From positions 28,694 to 92,693 of the forward strand of contig JBBIJO010000008.1 in NCBI GenBank assembly GCA_037445895.1: DNA of 64,000 nt, given 5' to 3'. This DNA is from JBBIJO01 sp037445895. Its GTDB lineage: Bacteria; Bacteroidota; Ignavibacteria; Kapaibacteriales; UBA2268. Position numbers and translations under genes: made by a program. Numbering within the stretch: the stretch's first letter is position 1; each line of letters starts with the position of its first letter. This document shows, piece by piece, positions 45,641-54,404 of the stretch. Below the pieces are notes generated by a model, which was given only the letters and a program-made list of their open reading frames with translations, made no database searches and was not told the origin of the DNA.

Positions 45641-46909
45641 ATGCTTGATTTAAAATTTATTCGAGAAAATTCTGAAAAAGTTCGTCAAAATATTAAGGAT
45701 AAGAATGAAAGCGCCAATTTGGATTCTTTGCTCGAATTCGACGAACGGCGTAGAGCTATAATCCGAGAGGTAGAGCAACTTAAAAATCTCCGAAATGTGG
45801 TGTCGAACGAAATTGCTATTTTGAAAAAAGGCAAACAAGACGCTACCAGTAAAATTGAAGAAATGCGGCAAGTATCGGAGCAAATCAGGCAAATGGACGA
45901 CGAGTTGCGCGAAGTCGAACAAAAAATTCGCAATGAATTGCTTCGTATTCCAAATATGCTTCATCCATCGGTTCCGCTCGGAAAGAGTTCCGAAGATAAT
46001 CGCATAGTGCGTTCCTGGGGGCAACCACTCCACAAAGTAACTCCTCCCCACACTGAAATTGCGAAACAATTGAACATATTGGACTTCGAGCGAGCTGCGA
46101 AAGTTAGTGGTTCCGGTTTTGCATATTATGTTGGCAAAGGTTCTGCCCTCGAGCGTGCATTAATAACGTTTATGCTCGAAACACACATTTATTCTCATAA
46201 TTATTTAGAAATTATTCCGCCCCTTATAGTTAACGAGAACTCAATGATTGGTACTGGCCAAATCCCTAAACTAGCCGAAGATATGTATTATATCGAAAAA
46301 GATGAATTCTATCTTATTCCAACTGCGGAAGTCCCTTTGACAAACTATTATGCAAACGAAATACTTTCTGCGGAGCAACTTCCAATAAAGATTTGTGGTT
46401 TTACTCCTTGTTTCCGGCGCGAAGCTGGAAGCTATGGCAAAGAAACCCGCGGATTCCTTCGCGTTCATCAGTTCAACAAGGTCGAACTTGTGAAATTCGC
46501 ATTGCCTGAACAATCTTACGACGAACTCGAAAAACTTACAAACGATGCCGAAGTAATCCTTCGTGCATTAAATATCCCTTATCGTGTTGTTCTTCTTTGT
46601 AGTGGCGACACAAGTTTTTCCAGTGCCAAAACTTATGACCTCGAGGTTTGGTCTCCAGCGGAAAAGAAATGGCTCGAAGTTTCCAGTTGTAGTAACTTCG
46701 AGGATTTTCAAGCTCGTCGAGCCAACATTCGATTCAAACGAACTGCAAACGACAAACCTGAATTCATCCACACCTTGAATGGAAGTGGATTGGCAACATC
46801 GAGGCTTATTGTAGCCATACTCGAAAATTACTATAACGAATCAGATGGAAGTGTAACGGTTCCGGAGGTTCTTCGTCAATATACACGGTTCGACAAAATT
46901 GAGTTATAA
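45641..46909 (+). CDS. serS: Seryl-tRNA synthetase
   Basis: Class II synthetase of 422 residues. The N-terminal long coiled-coil arm (about residues 30-105, rich in Glu/Lys heptads) contacts the tRNA-Ser long variable arm. Class II motif 2 is in CFRREAGSYGKETRGFLRVHQFNKVE, the serine-binding region in IPTAEVPLTNYY and SSCSNFEDFQARRANIRF, and motif 3 in NGSGLATSRLIVAILEN. A TAATTTTG box precedes it. The stop TAA shares its last A with the ATG of the DUF58 gene, so translation is coupled. Confidence 0.97.
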   Translation: MLDLKFIRENSEKVRQNIKDKNESANLDSLLEFDERRRAIIREVEQLKNLRNVVSNEIAILKKGKQDATSKIEEMRQVSEQIRQMDDELREVEQKIRNELLRIPNMLHPSVPLGKSSEDNRIVRSWGQPLHKVTPPHTEIAKQLNILDFERAAKVSGSGFAYYVGKGSALERALITFMLETHIYSHNYLEIIPPLIVNENSMIGTGQIPKLAEDMYYIEKDEFYLIPTAEVPLTNYYANEILSAEQLPIKICGFTPCFRREAGSYGKETRGFLRVHQFNKVELVKFALPEQSYDELEKLTNDAEVILRALNIPYRVVLLCSGDTSFSSAKTYDLEVWSPAEKKWLEVSSCSNFEDFQARRANIRFKRTANDKPEFIHTLNGSGLATSRLIVAILENYYNESDGSVTVPEVLRQYTRFDKIEL

Positions 46910-47802
46910 TGGAAAACTACCGTCGTTTTTTGCAACCTAATGTCGTTGCTCAACTTAAAAATATTGAGCTCAAAGCTCGGCTTGTTGTTGAAGGTTTCAT
47001 TACGGGGCTACATCGCTCACCTTACCACGGCTTTAGTGTGGAATTTGCTGAACATCGCCAATATAATCCTGGCGACGAAATCAAACACATCGATTGGAAA
47101 GTTTATGGTCGCACCGATAGATACTACGTAAAGCAATTCGAAGAGGAAACTAATTTGCGGTGTGTTATAGCAATCGACAAAAGCGCTTCGATGCGGTATT
47201 CATCGAAAGGAAATATTTCTAAATTTGAATATTCTGCCTATCTTGCTGCTTCGATAGCCTATTTGCTTATGAAACAACGCGATGCAGTTGGTTTGGCTCT
47301 TTACGATTCGGAACTGGGAAGCTACTTTCCACCGCGTTCTAAAACCTCGTATATTTCCGAAATCTTGCGAGCCATTGACCAAACTGTCCCTTCCGAACAG
47401 ACCGGTACCGCACAAGCATTGAATCAACTTGCCGAAAAATTTACCCGACGAGGTTTAATCGTTGTCTTTAGCGATTTTTTCGATGACCCACGCTCTATCA
47501 TTACGGCTTTGAGTCATTTCCGTCACAAAAAGCACGAAGTTGTTGCCTTTCAGATACTCGACCCGCAAGAAATAGATTTCCTATTTGGTGGTTCCGTTCT
47601 GTTCAAAGATATGGAAACAATGGAATCGTTGCAAACACAACCGCTACAAATCCAAAAGAAATATCGCGAAACTTTCGATGCTTTTATTAATCTTATCAAA
47701 AAGGAATGCTACGAGAAAAACATCGATTTCAACACAATCCGAACCGATGAACCCTTCGACCGAGCCCTTCGGCAATACCTCACAAAAAGAGCAATGCTTT
47801 AA
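46909..47802 (+). CDS. DUF58 domain protein (von Willebrand A-like)
   Basis: A 297-residue cytosolic protein. The DUF58 signature RSPYHGFSVEFAEHRQYNPGDEIKHIDWKVYGRTDRYYVKQFEEETNL is complete (about residues 33-82), followed by a VWA-like fold with a MIDAS-type DKSASMRYSS and FSDFFDDP. DUF58 proteins usually act with MoxR-type AAA ATPases and VWA membrane proteins, but no such partner is adjacent here; serS is, overlapping by one base. Function in the family is not settled. Confidence 0.92.
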   Translation: MENYRRFLQPNVVAQLKNIELKARLVVEGFITGLHRSPYHGFSVEFAEHRQYNPGDEIKHIDWKVYGRTDRYYVKQFEEETNLRCVIAIDKSASMRYSSKGNISKFEYSAYLAASIAYLLMKQRDAVGLALYDSELGSYFPPRSKTSYISEILRAIDQTVPSEQTGTAQALNQLAEKFTRRGLIVVFSDFFDDPRSIITALSHFRHKKHEVVAFQILDPQEIDFLFGGSVLFKDMETMESLQTQPLQIQKKYRETFDAFINLIKKECYEKNIDFNTIRTDEPFDRALRQYLTKRAML

Positions 47803-47889
47803 AAAATCTCCAAATCGGAAAGTAACTTTCTAAGTCCAACCTTGTAACTCAATACAAATTTAACAAAGCGTAGCAAAAGCGTCTTTATT

Positions 47890-48261
47890 TTGGCGCTGCC
47901 GTTCAAATTCTCGGCGAAGTTTGTTGTTTTATTTCTCGGCTTGCTTGGTACAATGACAAATTCCACAGTTGTTGCAACGAGTAGTCCAGCGGATAGCACG
48001 ATTAAGAAAGTAGTTGCTCGAACCGATACGGCGAACATCGACAACATAATCAAGGATTTATCGGGCGAAAATCCGGTAGCTATCGAGGGGAAAGAATATG
48101 TGATAAATAATCGTAGCAATCTCGATACAATTTCTCGATTGGATTCTGTCGCGGCGAAATATGTTTACTACAAGTTTTTGGAATATGGCTACGGCTCACA
48201 TTTTGCAACCGAGCCTTATCCAAATTTGTCTTATTTATTAAATGGTAATCTAGGTTTATAG
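47890..48261 (+). CDS. Small secreted orphan protein (possible)
   Basis: An open frame of 123 residues whose N-terminus (about residues 9-29) reads like a signal peptide (FVVLFLGLLGTM... then TVVATSSPADS). The rest is polar with a plausible composition (DTANIDNIIKDLSGENPVAIEG) and no known family. The only start covering the signal peptide is TTG at 47890, without a Shine-Dalgarno; the stop overlaps rluD by 6 bases in convergent orientation. An antisense frame at 47799-48119 also exists but looks less protein-like. I think this is a real gene with moderate confidence. Confidence 0.45.
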   Translation: MALPFKFSAKFVVLFLGLLGTMTNSTVVATSSPADSTIKKVVARTDTANIDNIIKDLSGENPVAIEGKEYVINNRSNLDTISRLDSVAAKYVYYKFLEYGYGSHFATEPYPNLSYLLNGNLGL

Positions 48262-49335
48262 ATAGTTTTGTGAGTATTTTCTAAGCTTGTTAATAGCTAA
48301 TTTCATATCTTCTGGATATTCGCTTTCGAATCGAAGAAATTGTTTTTTGATAGGATGGTAAAAACCCAAAACTTTTGCATGCAGCATTTGCCTTTCGATA
48401 CTTTTCAAAAGGTTCGAAGCAAAGCGTTTGAATCGTGTATTGTGTCCACCATATACGATAGAATCGCCCCCATAGGATTTATCGCCTAAAAGTGAATGTT
48501 TATTATGGGAGAGATGGACGCGAATTTGGTGGGTCCGTCCAGTTTGTAGTTTGAGTCGGACGAGCGAAAGGTATTGAAACTTTTCTTCGAGCCAGTAGTT
48601 GGTAGTTGCGGGTTTTCCTCCCTTTCGCACAACTGCAAAAAGCTTCCTGTCCTTAGGTGAACGTCCAATGTTTCCTGTGAGTGTTCCTTGTGTTTCTTTT
48701 AATTCGCCCCAAACAATTGCGTAATAGTATCGCTCGATAGTTCTTTCGAAAAATTGTTGAGCCAATTGTTGGTGAATTTCCGGATTTTTAGAGATTAGAA
48801 TCAGACCTGATGTATCTTTATCGAGGCGGTGAACAATGCCGGGGCGCACCTTATCGCTTGCAAATATAGGTCCTTCGTCGTTTTCACATTCATCGTCTAA
48901 TTCGTTTTCAATTTCAATGTTTTCTCGGTAGCCAAGATGGAAAAGAACAGCGTTTACTAACGTTCGATGTCGATTCCCATAGCCGGGGTGTGTAACCATT
49001 CCAGCGGGTTTGTTGACAACCATTAGATAGTCGTCCTCGTAGTATACGTCTAACGGAATGTTTTCTGGGATTAGCGTTATAGGTGGTAAACGGCGGAGTA
49101 TGCAAACAATCACATCGTTTGGTTTGACTTTCTTATTTGCTTTTGCAGGTATCCCGTTTATGGTAACGTCGTTGTTCTCTATTGCTTTTTGAATTTTTGT
49201 CCTTGAAACATTTTTTAGATGTCGAACGAGATAGGTGTCGAGTCGTTCAATTTGTTTCCCCGCAGGGACTCGAAGCCTATGTTCTACTTCAATAGATTCT
49301 GGGAAGTCGAGATAGTTGAATGTTTCATTGCCCAT
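48256..49335 (-). CDS. rluD: RluA-family 23S rRNA pseudouridine synthase (RluD-like)
   Basis: Converts uridines of 23S rRNA (RluD type, helix 69) to pseudouridine. The N-terminal S4 RNA-binding domain (RLDTYLVRHLKNVSRTKIQKAI, about residues 28-75) is followed by the catalytic RPGIVHRLDKDTSGLILISKN motif with the essential Asp, and then LQTGRTHQIRVHLSH and GDKSYGG. The 359-residue length fits. An insert with acidic residues (ENIEIENELDDECENDEG) before the catalytic loop is somewhat unusual. It overlaps lspA by 11 bases. Exact target uridines not provable from sequence. Confidence 0.9.
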   Translation of the reverse strand: MGNETFNYLDFPESIEVEHRLRVPAGKQIERLDTYLVRHLKNVSRTKIQKAIENNDVTINGIPAKANKKVKPNDVIVCILRRLPPITLIPENIPLDVYYEDDYLMVVNKPAGMVTHPGYGNRHRTLVNAVLFHLGYRENIEIENELDDECENDEGPIFASDKVRPGIVHRLDKDTSGLILISKNPEIHQQLAQQFFERTIERYYYAIVWGELKETQGTLTGNIGRSPKDRKLFAVVRKGGKPATTNYWLEEKFQYLSLVRLKLQTGRTHQIRVHLSHNKHSLLGDKSYGGDSIVYGGHNTRFKRFASNLLKSIERQMLHAKVLGFYHPIKKQFLRFESEYPEDMKLAINKLRKYSQNYL

Positions 49336-49936
49336 CTATTTTTTGAAAATTTTTGTTTTTTGAAAAAAGCGACAAAAAAGAAGGCAAATGTTTGCTAAAA
49401 ATTAAAAGCAAGACAACACCGACGCTAACACAAGAATCGGCAATATTAAAAACTGGCCAATGTGTATAATGAATTTTTCCAATTGAAATATCTGGGATGT
49501 CAACCTGGATGAAATCTACTACCCGTCCATAGAATAAAGGAGAATAACCAAAAATCACACCATAGAAAAGTCTATCGATAAGATTGCCAACCGCACCGGA
49601 TAGAATAAAAGCAAATGAAATTTGGACCCAAAGATGATGATTTTTTAATTTCACTAAAAGGATAGTAAGGAAGATGCTTGCAAATATCGAGAAAAGAGTA
49701 AGAAAAATCTTAAATTCCCCGAATTGGAGCCCAAAAGCTATGCCTGCGTTTTCAACGTATACGAATTTTATAAACTCTCCGAGAACTGTTATTTCTGCAT
49801 CAGAGTTTTGGACGTAATAATAATCGCTTCCGATGTGCTTTACTTGAAAATGGTTTAGAATTAAAACTTTTGTTAATTGATCCAAAGCTATTAACAAAAT
49901 TACCATTGCAAAAATAAGGCTAATTTTGCTTTTCAT
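49325..49936 (-). CDS. lspA: Lipoprotein signal peptidase (signal peptidase II)
   Basis: Removes signal peptides from diacylglyceryl-modified prolipoproteins in the inner membrane. Four TM segments in 203 residues; the conserved catalytic Asp pair lies in GAVGNLIDRLFYG and VFNIADSCVSVG, and FVYVENAGIAFG is a family motif. The N-terminal DQLTK motif is present after the first TM. The gene is slightly longer than E. coli LspA (164). A textbook terminator sits 31 bases upstream of its ATG, so its expression must rely on read-through or a local promoter that I cannot see clearly. rluD overlaps its end. Confidence 0.95.
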   Translation of the reverse strand: MKSKISLIFAMVILLIALDQLTKVLILNHFQVKHIGSDYYYVQNSDAEITVLGEFIKFVYVENAGIAFGLQFGEFKIFLTLFSIFASIFLTILLVKLKNHHLWVQISFAFILSGAVGNLIDRLFYGVIFGYSPLFYGRVVDFIQVDIPDISIGKIHYTHWPVFNIADSCVSVGVVLLLIFSKHLPSFLSLFSKNKNFQKIDGQ

Positions 49937-49960
49937 TTTGATTGCTTTAAATTAAACAAT

Positions 49961-49985
49961 AAAAAAGGGACATTTCTAATGCCCC
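49961..49985 (-). terminator. Intrinsic terminator downstream of the DksA-like gene
   Basis: On the minus strand the RNA forms GGGGCAUU-AGA-AAUGUCCC, an 8-bp stem with one G-U pair and a 3-base loop, followed immediately by six U (positions 49966-49961). It begins 24 bases after the stop of the DksA-like gene, 25 bases before lspA. This is the clearest factor-independent terminator in the window. Confidence 0.8.
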
Positions 49986-50008
49986 CTGTGAAACATTCAG
50001 TAGAAAAG

Positions 50009-50962
50009 TTATTTATTAACTGGCTCGATACGGTCGATTCCATCTTCGGGACACTTTTTATGTATTTTATAGGATGCCGAAAGAGTTGTAATTGGAACAG
50101 CAAGTAACCGCTCCTTGGCTATAAGTATTCCGCAAACTCGGCATATTCCATAGGTTTTGTCGTTGATTCTTTGGAGTGCTTCGTCCAATTTTTTAATGTA
50201 TTCGTTGATTCGTTGTATTTGAGCGTAAACCTTTTCCTTTTCGAAGATTTCGGAGCCTTGTTCAGCCATATGCATCGAATAAATGGAGCCTTCTTCTGCC
50301 AGATCATAACTATTCAAATCTTCGAGACGTTCGCGTAACATATTTAATTCTTCGAGGGCTTCTTGTTTGACTTCGAGAATACGGTTTCGGAAAATTGCTA
50401 AATCTTCGTCGGAATATCGAATTTCTGGTTTTGATTTTTGTTGTGTTTGTATTTCGCTTTTTGTCTCTTTACTTGTCTTTTTTGCAGAGGATTTAATCAT
50501 TTCTTTTTTCGGTTTTGATTCTGCCGTGGTCCCATTCATTAGTTTTGTCTTAGGAGTTTCTTTTTTTTCTGATTTTTTCGATGGCTTCGCTGTGGCTTGC
50601 TTAATATCTTTTTTTGCTTTTTCCTTTGTTTCCTTAGGAGTGTCCTTTGTTGTTACGCTTGGTTTGGCTATTTCTTTTTTAAGTTCTTTATCTTTTGTTT
50701 TTGGTTTCGATTTAGAACCCAGATTTTTGTCTTTGGCTTCTTTGTTTTTACTTTCTTTATATGTAGTGGGTTTTGCAACCTCGTCGAGTGCTGTTTTCTT
50801 ACCAATTTGCTTGGTTACCGGCAAAGAAGAACTGTTTTCTTGCATTGGCATTTCTTTCTTCGCTCTTGGTTTGCATATCCTTTTGGGCTTTGTTCCATCC
50901 ATAGAAGTATCTTTGGTATTTTTAATTTCAACTTGTTCTTTTGCTTTTTTCTGTGTTGGCAT
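50009..50962 (-). CDS. TraR/DksA-family protein with long Lys-rich N-terminal tail
   Basis: A 317-residue protein. About the first 185 residues are low-complexity, extremely rich in Lys, Ser, Thr and Glu (KKEIAKPSVTTKDTPKETK-type), with no fold. The last about 130 residues are a DksA/TraR-type domain: coiled-coil around SDEDLAIFRNRILEVKQEALEELNML, the SIYSMHMAEQGSE tip segment, and a C-terminal zinc region CRVCGILIAKERLLAVPI, where only the first CxxC plus one HKKC remain. Such reduced fingers are common in the Bacteroidota TraR subfamily. The basic tail suggests nucleic-acid binding. I choose the ATG at 50962 because AAGG lies 8 bases upstream, over a GTG at 50971. A TAAATTTG box (51026-51033) may drive it. 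Confidence 0.82.
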   Translation of the reverse strand: MPTQKKAKEQVEIKNTKDTSMDGTKPKRICKPRAKKEMPMQENSSSLPVTKQIGKKTALDEVAKPTTYKESKNKEAKDKNLGSKSKPKTKDKELKKEIAKPSVTTKDTPKETKEKAKKDIKQATAKPSKKSEKKETPKTKLMNGTTAESKPKKEMIKSSAKKTSKETKSEIQTQQKSKPEIRYSDEDLAIFRNRILEVKQEALEELNMLRERLEDLNSYDLAEEGSIYSMHMAEQGSEIFEKEKVYAQIQRINEYIKKLDEALQRINDKTYGICRVCGILIAKERLLAVPITTLSASYKIHKKCPEDGIDRIEPVNK

Positions 50963-51025
50963 TGCTGTCACCTTGCATTTTTATCTATAATTTAATTTAT
51001 TAAGTCATACGAATTATGCTAAAAA

Positions 51026-51033
51026 CAAATTTA
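51026..51033 (-). promoter_or_regulatory. TAAATTTG promoter-like box before the DksA-like gene
   Basis: CAAATTTA on the plus strand reads TAAATTTG on the minus strand and fits TAnnTTTG. It overlaps the ileS stop codon and lies 64 bases upstream of the DksA-like ATG. Confidence 0.3.
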
Positions 51034-54000
51034 AAGTTTTTTCAGCGAAATAAACAATTTTTTCTCATCGATTTCAATTTCTTCGGAATCCGTTAATTTT
51101 TCCGTGAGAACAAATTTTTCTGCGAGGGTTTCGCCCATAATGTAATCGCGAGTATTTTGGAAAGGCTCGATAAATTCTTCTGGAACGGATGCGTAAATTT
51201 CAATTCTATCGGTAACATCGAAATTAGATTTCTTACGTAGATTTTGGATTCTATTAATAAATTCGCGGGCAATCCCTTCGGTTCTTAGTTCGCTCGTAAT
51301 ATGGGTATCGAGAGCAACTGTTACATTAGACTCGCTCCCAACTAACCATCCTTCGATTGAATCGCTATATATTTCAATATCTTCGAGTTGAATTGTTACA
51401 TTTTCATTTTGGACGGAAACAGTTATTGCTTTTTTTCGTTCGAGTTCAATTATTTCGTCGTGGGTTAATTTTTTGATTCGATTTGCAATCGATTGGGTTA
51501 ATTTTCCAAACTTTTTTCCAATCACTTTGAAATTGGGTTTTGCTTTCTTTCTAACGAACTCCGTATCGGCGGAAACATACGCAATCTCTTTAACGTTTAT
51601 TTCTTCTTTGATAATATTTTCGAAATGTTGAATATTCCTTCGTTGTTTAGGATTTAAAACCGGAACAAGGATTTTTGCCAGCGGTTGGCGAACCCGAATT
51701 TTTGCTCGTTCGCGTAATGAGCGAGCAATTTGGACAATTGTTTGGGCAAGTCCCATTTTCTCTTCAAGTTCGCTATCGATTAGATTATTATTGGGTTCAG
51801 GTAAATCAACAAGATGGACAGAGATTGGGTCTGATTGGTGCCTCAATTTTTGGTAAATGATTTCGGAAAGGAATGGAGCTGCCGAAGCCATCAACTTTAC
51901 AACGTCGATAAGGACTTTGTAGAGTGTTTGGTATGCCGAAAGTTTGTCGGTGTCGTTTTCCCCTTTCCAGAATCTTCGGCGATTGCGGCGAATATACCAA
52001 TTAGAAAGTTCATCGATGACAAACGATTGAATTGCCCTTTGTGCCTTTGTTAATTCGTAGTCTTCCATCAATTTACGATAGTTCTTTATCAAAGTATTTA
52101 AGCGGGAAATTATCCATCTATCGATTTCTGGGCGTTCCTCGATGGCAATTTTAGGCTCTTCGCCTGTAAATTTGTCTATGTTGGCATAGAGAGCGAAGAA
52201 AGAATAACTATTGGTTAAGGAACGAAAAAAGTCCGAAAGAATAGTTTTTTCGATGTCCTCTTCGTTGAAAAGAGTAGCTTTCCAAGGAGGATTATTTACT
52301 AAAAGATACCAGCGAACCGCATCGGCACTGTATTTTTCCATTACATCGAAGGGATCGATAACATTACCTTTCGATTTGGACATCTTTTCGCCTTTCTTAT
52401 CGAGTATTAGCTCATTGACAACAATGTTTTTGAAAGCTGGTTTTCCGAAAATTGCCGTTGCAATGTTATGTAATGTATAGAACCAACCACGTGTTTGGTC
52501 CACTCCTTCGGCAATGAAATCACCCGGAAAACTTTTTTGGAAAAGTTCCTGATTTTCGAAAGGATAATGAAATTGAGCGAAAGGCATTGCTCCCGAGTCG
52601 AACCACACGTCGATTACTTCCGGGATGCGTTTGAAAAGTTTACCATTTTGTTCAAAATAAATACTATCGACGAATGGTCGATGTAAATCAATCTCAATGC
52701 TCGATTCTTTAAGATGCGTTCGATTTCCTTGTTCATCGAGTATGAACCCTTCCTTTAGTTCTGCAATCGAACCAATTGCAAAGGCTTCGCTTCCATCTTC
52801 CGAAACCCAGATGGGAAGCGGAGTTCCCCAGTAGCGGTCTCGCGATAACGACCATTCTTTTACTTCGTCGAGCCAGTTTCCAAAACGACCAGTCCCTATT
52901 TCGGGAGGCTGCCAATTAATTTGTTTATTTAGCTCAATCATCTTGTCGCGGTATTCGGGTGACTTTATAAACCAGGACTCGCGAGCATAATACATTATTG
53001 GATTCCCGGTCCGCCAGCAATGTGGATAACTATGTATGTAATCGAACGAGGCTTTGTAAACTTTTTCTGCTTGTTTTAAGGCTCGTATAATGTCTTTGTC
53101 GGCTCCTTCTTCGGTGTGGTCGGCATACTTAAATGTTTTGATTGCACGTCCGGCAAATTCACCCATATCTGACGTAAAATGTCCATTAGGAGTTACAGGT
53201 TGAATGAAAGGAATCTTAAATTTTTTCGACATTTCGTAATCGTCCTCGCCAAATGCAGGAGCTATATGAACTATTCCACTACCTTCTTCTGTCGAAACAA
53301 AATCCCCCGCGAGCAAAGTTAGGGCATCTTTGTAGATTGTTCTGTCAATCTTGGCGTAAGGGAAAATTTGTTCGTATTCGGTTCCGATTAACTCTTCTCC
53401 CTTGAATTTTCGTAGAACCGTTGTTGTGCCATCGAGAACAGGAAGGCGACTTTCTGCAAGGACCAAATATAGCGTCTCTTCTTGTTCACCAATTTTTCTA
53501 CGATTTTCAACGAAAACGTAATCAATATCTTTGCCAACAGCCATTGCAACATTTGCAAGTAATGTCCAAGGTGTAGTTGTCCAAACAAGGATATGGTTGC
53601 CGATGAGTTCGGGGATTGGTGAGTTTGTTATTTTAGGGATAATAAACAAATTGGGGTCGTGAACTTCTTTGTATCCAAGCGAAAGCTCGTGGCTACTTAA
53701 AGGAGTTTCGATTGTTGGCGATTGAGGCACAACTTTGAAACCTTTGTAAATTAGACCATTGTCGAAAAAACATTTCAATGCCCACCAGAGTGATTCTATA
53801 TATTCATTTGTGCAAGTTATATAGGCTTTGTCGAGATCTAACCAGTAGCCCATACGGCGGGTGAGATCTCGCCAACCCTGATTCATTTCAATATTGTAAT
53901 AAACAAACTCTTTACACTTTTTGTTGAATTTATCAATTCCATATTTTTCGATGTCGGATTTTGTTTTGAATCCGAGCATTTGTTCGACGGCAAGCTCGAC

Positions 54001-54273
54001 CGGTAAACCATGTGTATCCCAACCTGCTTGTCGGCGGACGTAATACCCTGTCATAGTCTTGAACCTACAAACAGTGTCTTTAATGGTTCTTGCCATTAGG
54101 TGGTGTAATCCAGGTTTACCATTGACTGTTGGCGGACCCTCGTAAAAGCTATAAAAAGGGCTATCATTTCGGATTTCGAGCGATTTTTCGAAAATCTTTT
54201 GTGTTTCCCAAAAATCTAAGATTTGATGCTCCAAATCGGAAAACTTGTATTTTTCGGGCAATAGTTCAAACAT
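51031..54273 (-). CDS. ileS: Isoleucyl-tRNA synthetase
   Basis: A full-length class I synthetase of 1080 residues of the eukaryote-like long type. PPTVNGKPGLHHLMARTIKDT carries the HIGH equivalent, the editing (CP1) domain contains TTPWTLLANVA and EEGSGIVHIAPAFGEDDYE, and KMSKSKGNVIDP is the KMSKS loop. The C-terminal anticodon domain ends with SEEIEIDEKKLFISLKK. It lies upstream of the DksA-like, lspA and rluD genes on the same strand, an order I know from related genomes. A TAATTTTGTA box (54306-54315) lies about 33 bases upstream of the ATG. Confidence 0.97.
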   Translation of the reverse strand: MFELLPEKYKFSDLEHQILDFWETQKIFEKSLEIRNDSPFYSFYEGPPTVNGKPGLHHLMARTIKDTVCRFKTMTGYYVRRQAGWDTHGLPVELAVEQMLGFKTKSDIEKYGIDKFNKKCKEFVYYNIEMNQGWRDLTRRMGYWLDLDKAYITCTNEYIESLWWALKCFFDNGLIYKGFKVVPQSPTIETPLSSHELSLGYKEVHDPNLFIIPKITNSPIPELIGNHILVWTTTPWTLLANVAMAVGKDIDYVFVENRRKIGEQEETLYLVLAESRLPVLDGTTTVLRKFKGEELIGTEYEQIFPYAKIDRTIYKDALTLLAGDFVSTEEGSGIVHIAPAFGEDDYEMSKKFKIPFIQPVTPNGHFTSDMGEFAGRAIKTFKYADHTEEGADKDIIRALKQAEKVYKASFDYIHSYPHCWRTGNPIMYYARESWFIKSPEYRDKMIELNKQINWQPPEIGTGRFGNWLDEVKEWSLSRDRYWGTPLPIWVSEDGSEAFAIGSIAELKEGFILDEQGNRTHLKESSIEIDLHRPFVDSIYFEQNGKLFKRIPEVIDVWFDSGAMPFAQFHYPFENQELFQKSFPGDFIAEGVDQTRGWFYTLHNIATAIFGKPAFKNIVVNELILDKKGEKMSKSKGNVIDPFDVMEKYSADAVRWYLLVNNPPWKATLFNEEDIEKTILSDFFRSLTNSYSFFALYANIDKFTGEEPKIAIEERPEIDRWIISRLNTLIKNYRKLMEDYELTKAQRAIQSFVIDELSNWYIRRNRRRFWKGENDTDKLSAYQTLYKVLIDVVKLMASAAPFLSEIIYQKLRHQSDPISVHLVDLPEPNNNLIDSELEEKMGLAQTIVQIARSLRERAKIRVRQPLAKILVPVLNPKQRRNIQHFENIIKEEINVKEIAYVSADTEFVRKKAKPNFKVIGKKFGKLTQSIANRIKKLTHDEIIELERKKAITVSVQNENVTIQLEDIEIYSDSIEGWLVGSESNVTVALDTHITSELRTEGIAREFINRIQNLRKKSNFDVTDRIEIYASVPEEFIEPFQNTRDYIMGETLAEKFVLTEKLTDSEEIEIDEKKLFISLKKL

Positions 54274-54305
54274 CTTATGCAGTTAAGATTTACAAATAAA
54301 AAGAA

Positions 54306-54315
54306 TACAAAATTA
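54306..54315 (-). promoter_or_regulatory. TAATTTTGTA promoter-like box before ileS
   Basis: The minus-strand decamer TAATTTTGTA is identical to those before metG and tpl and lies 32 bases upstream of the ileS ATG. No clear -33 TTTG is seen at the matching distance. Confidence 0.5.
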
Positions 54316-54366
54316 ATAATTTTTAATGATAAAGTAACGATAAGTAGGTGTGCTAAATTTTAGTAT

Positions 54367-54394
54367 TTTGGTTTAAAAAAATTTCTTAATTTTG
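54367..54394 (+). promoter_or_regulatory. Candidate tRNA-Arg promoter (TTTG-N16-TAATTTTG)
   Basis: TTTG (54367-54370) and TAATTTTG (54387-54394, followed by TA) with 16 bases between lie directly before the tRNA; the transcript would start within a few bases of the mature 5' end at 54405. Confidence 0.6.
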
Positions 54395-54404
54395 TAATTG
54401 ATAT

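Noticed and set aside
50367..50995. Long plus-strand frames antisense to the DksA-like gene
   Set aside because: They are the antisense of the low-complexity Lys-rich tail, giving hydrophobic Phe/Ser-rich translations without a start signal.
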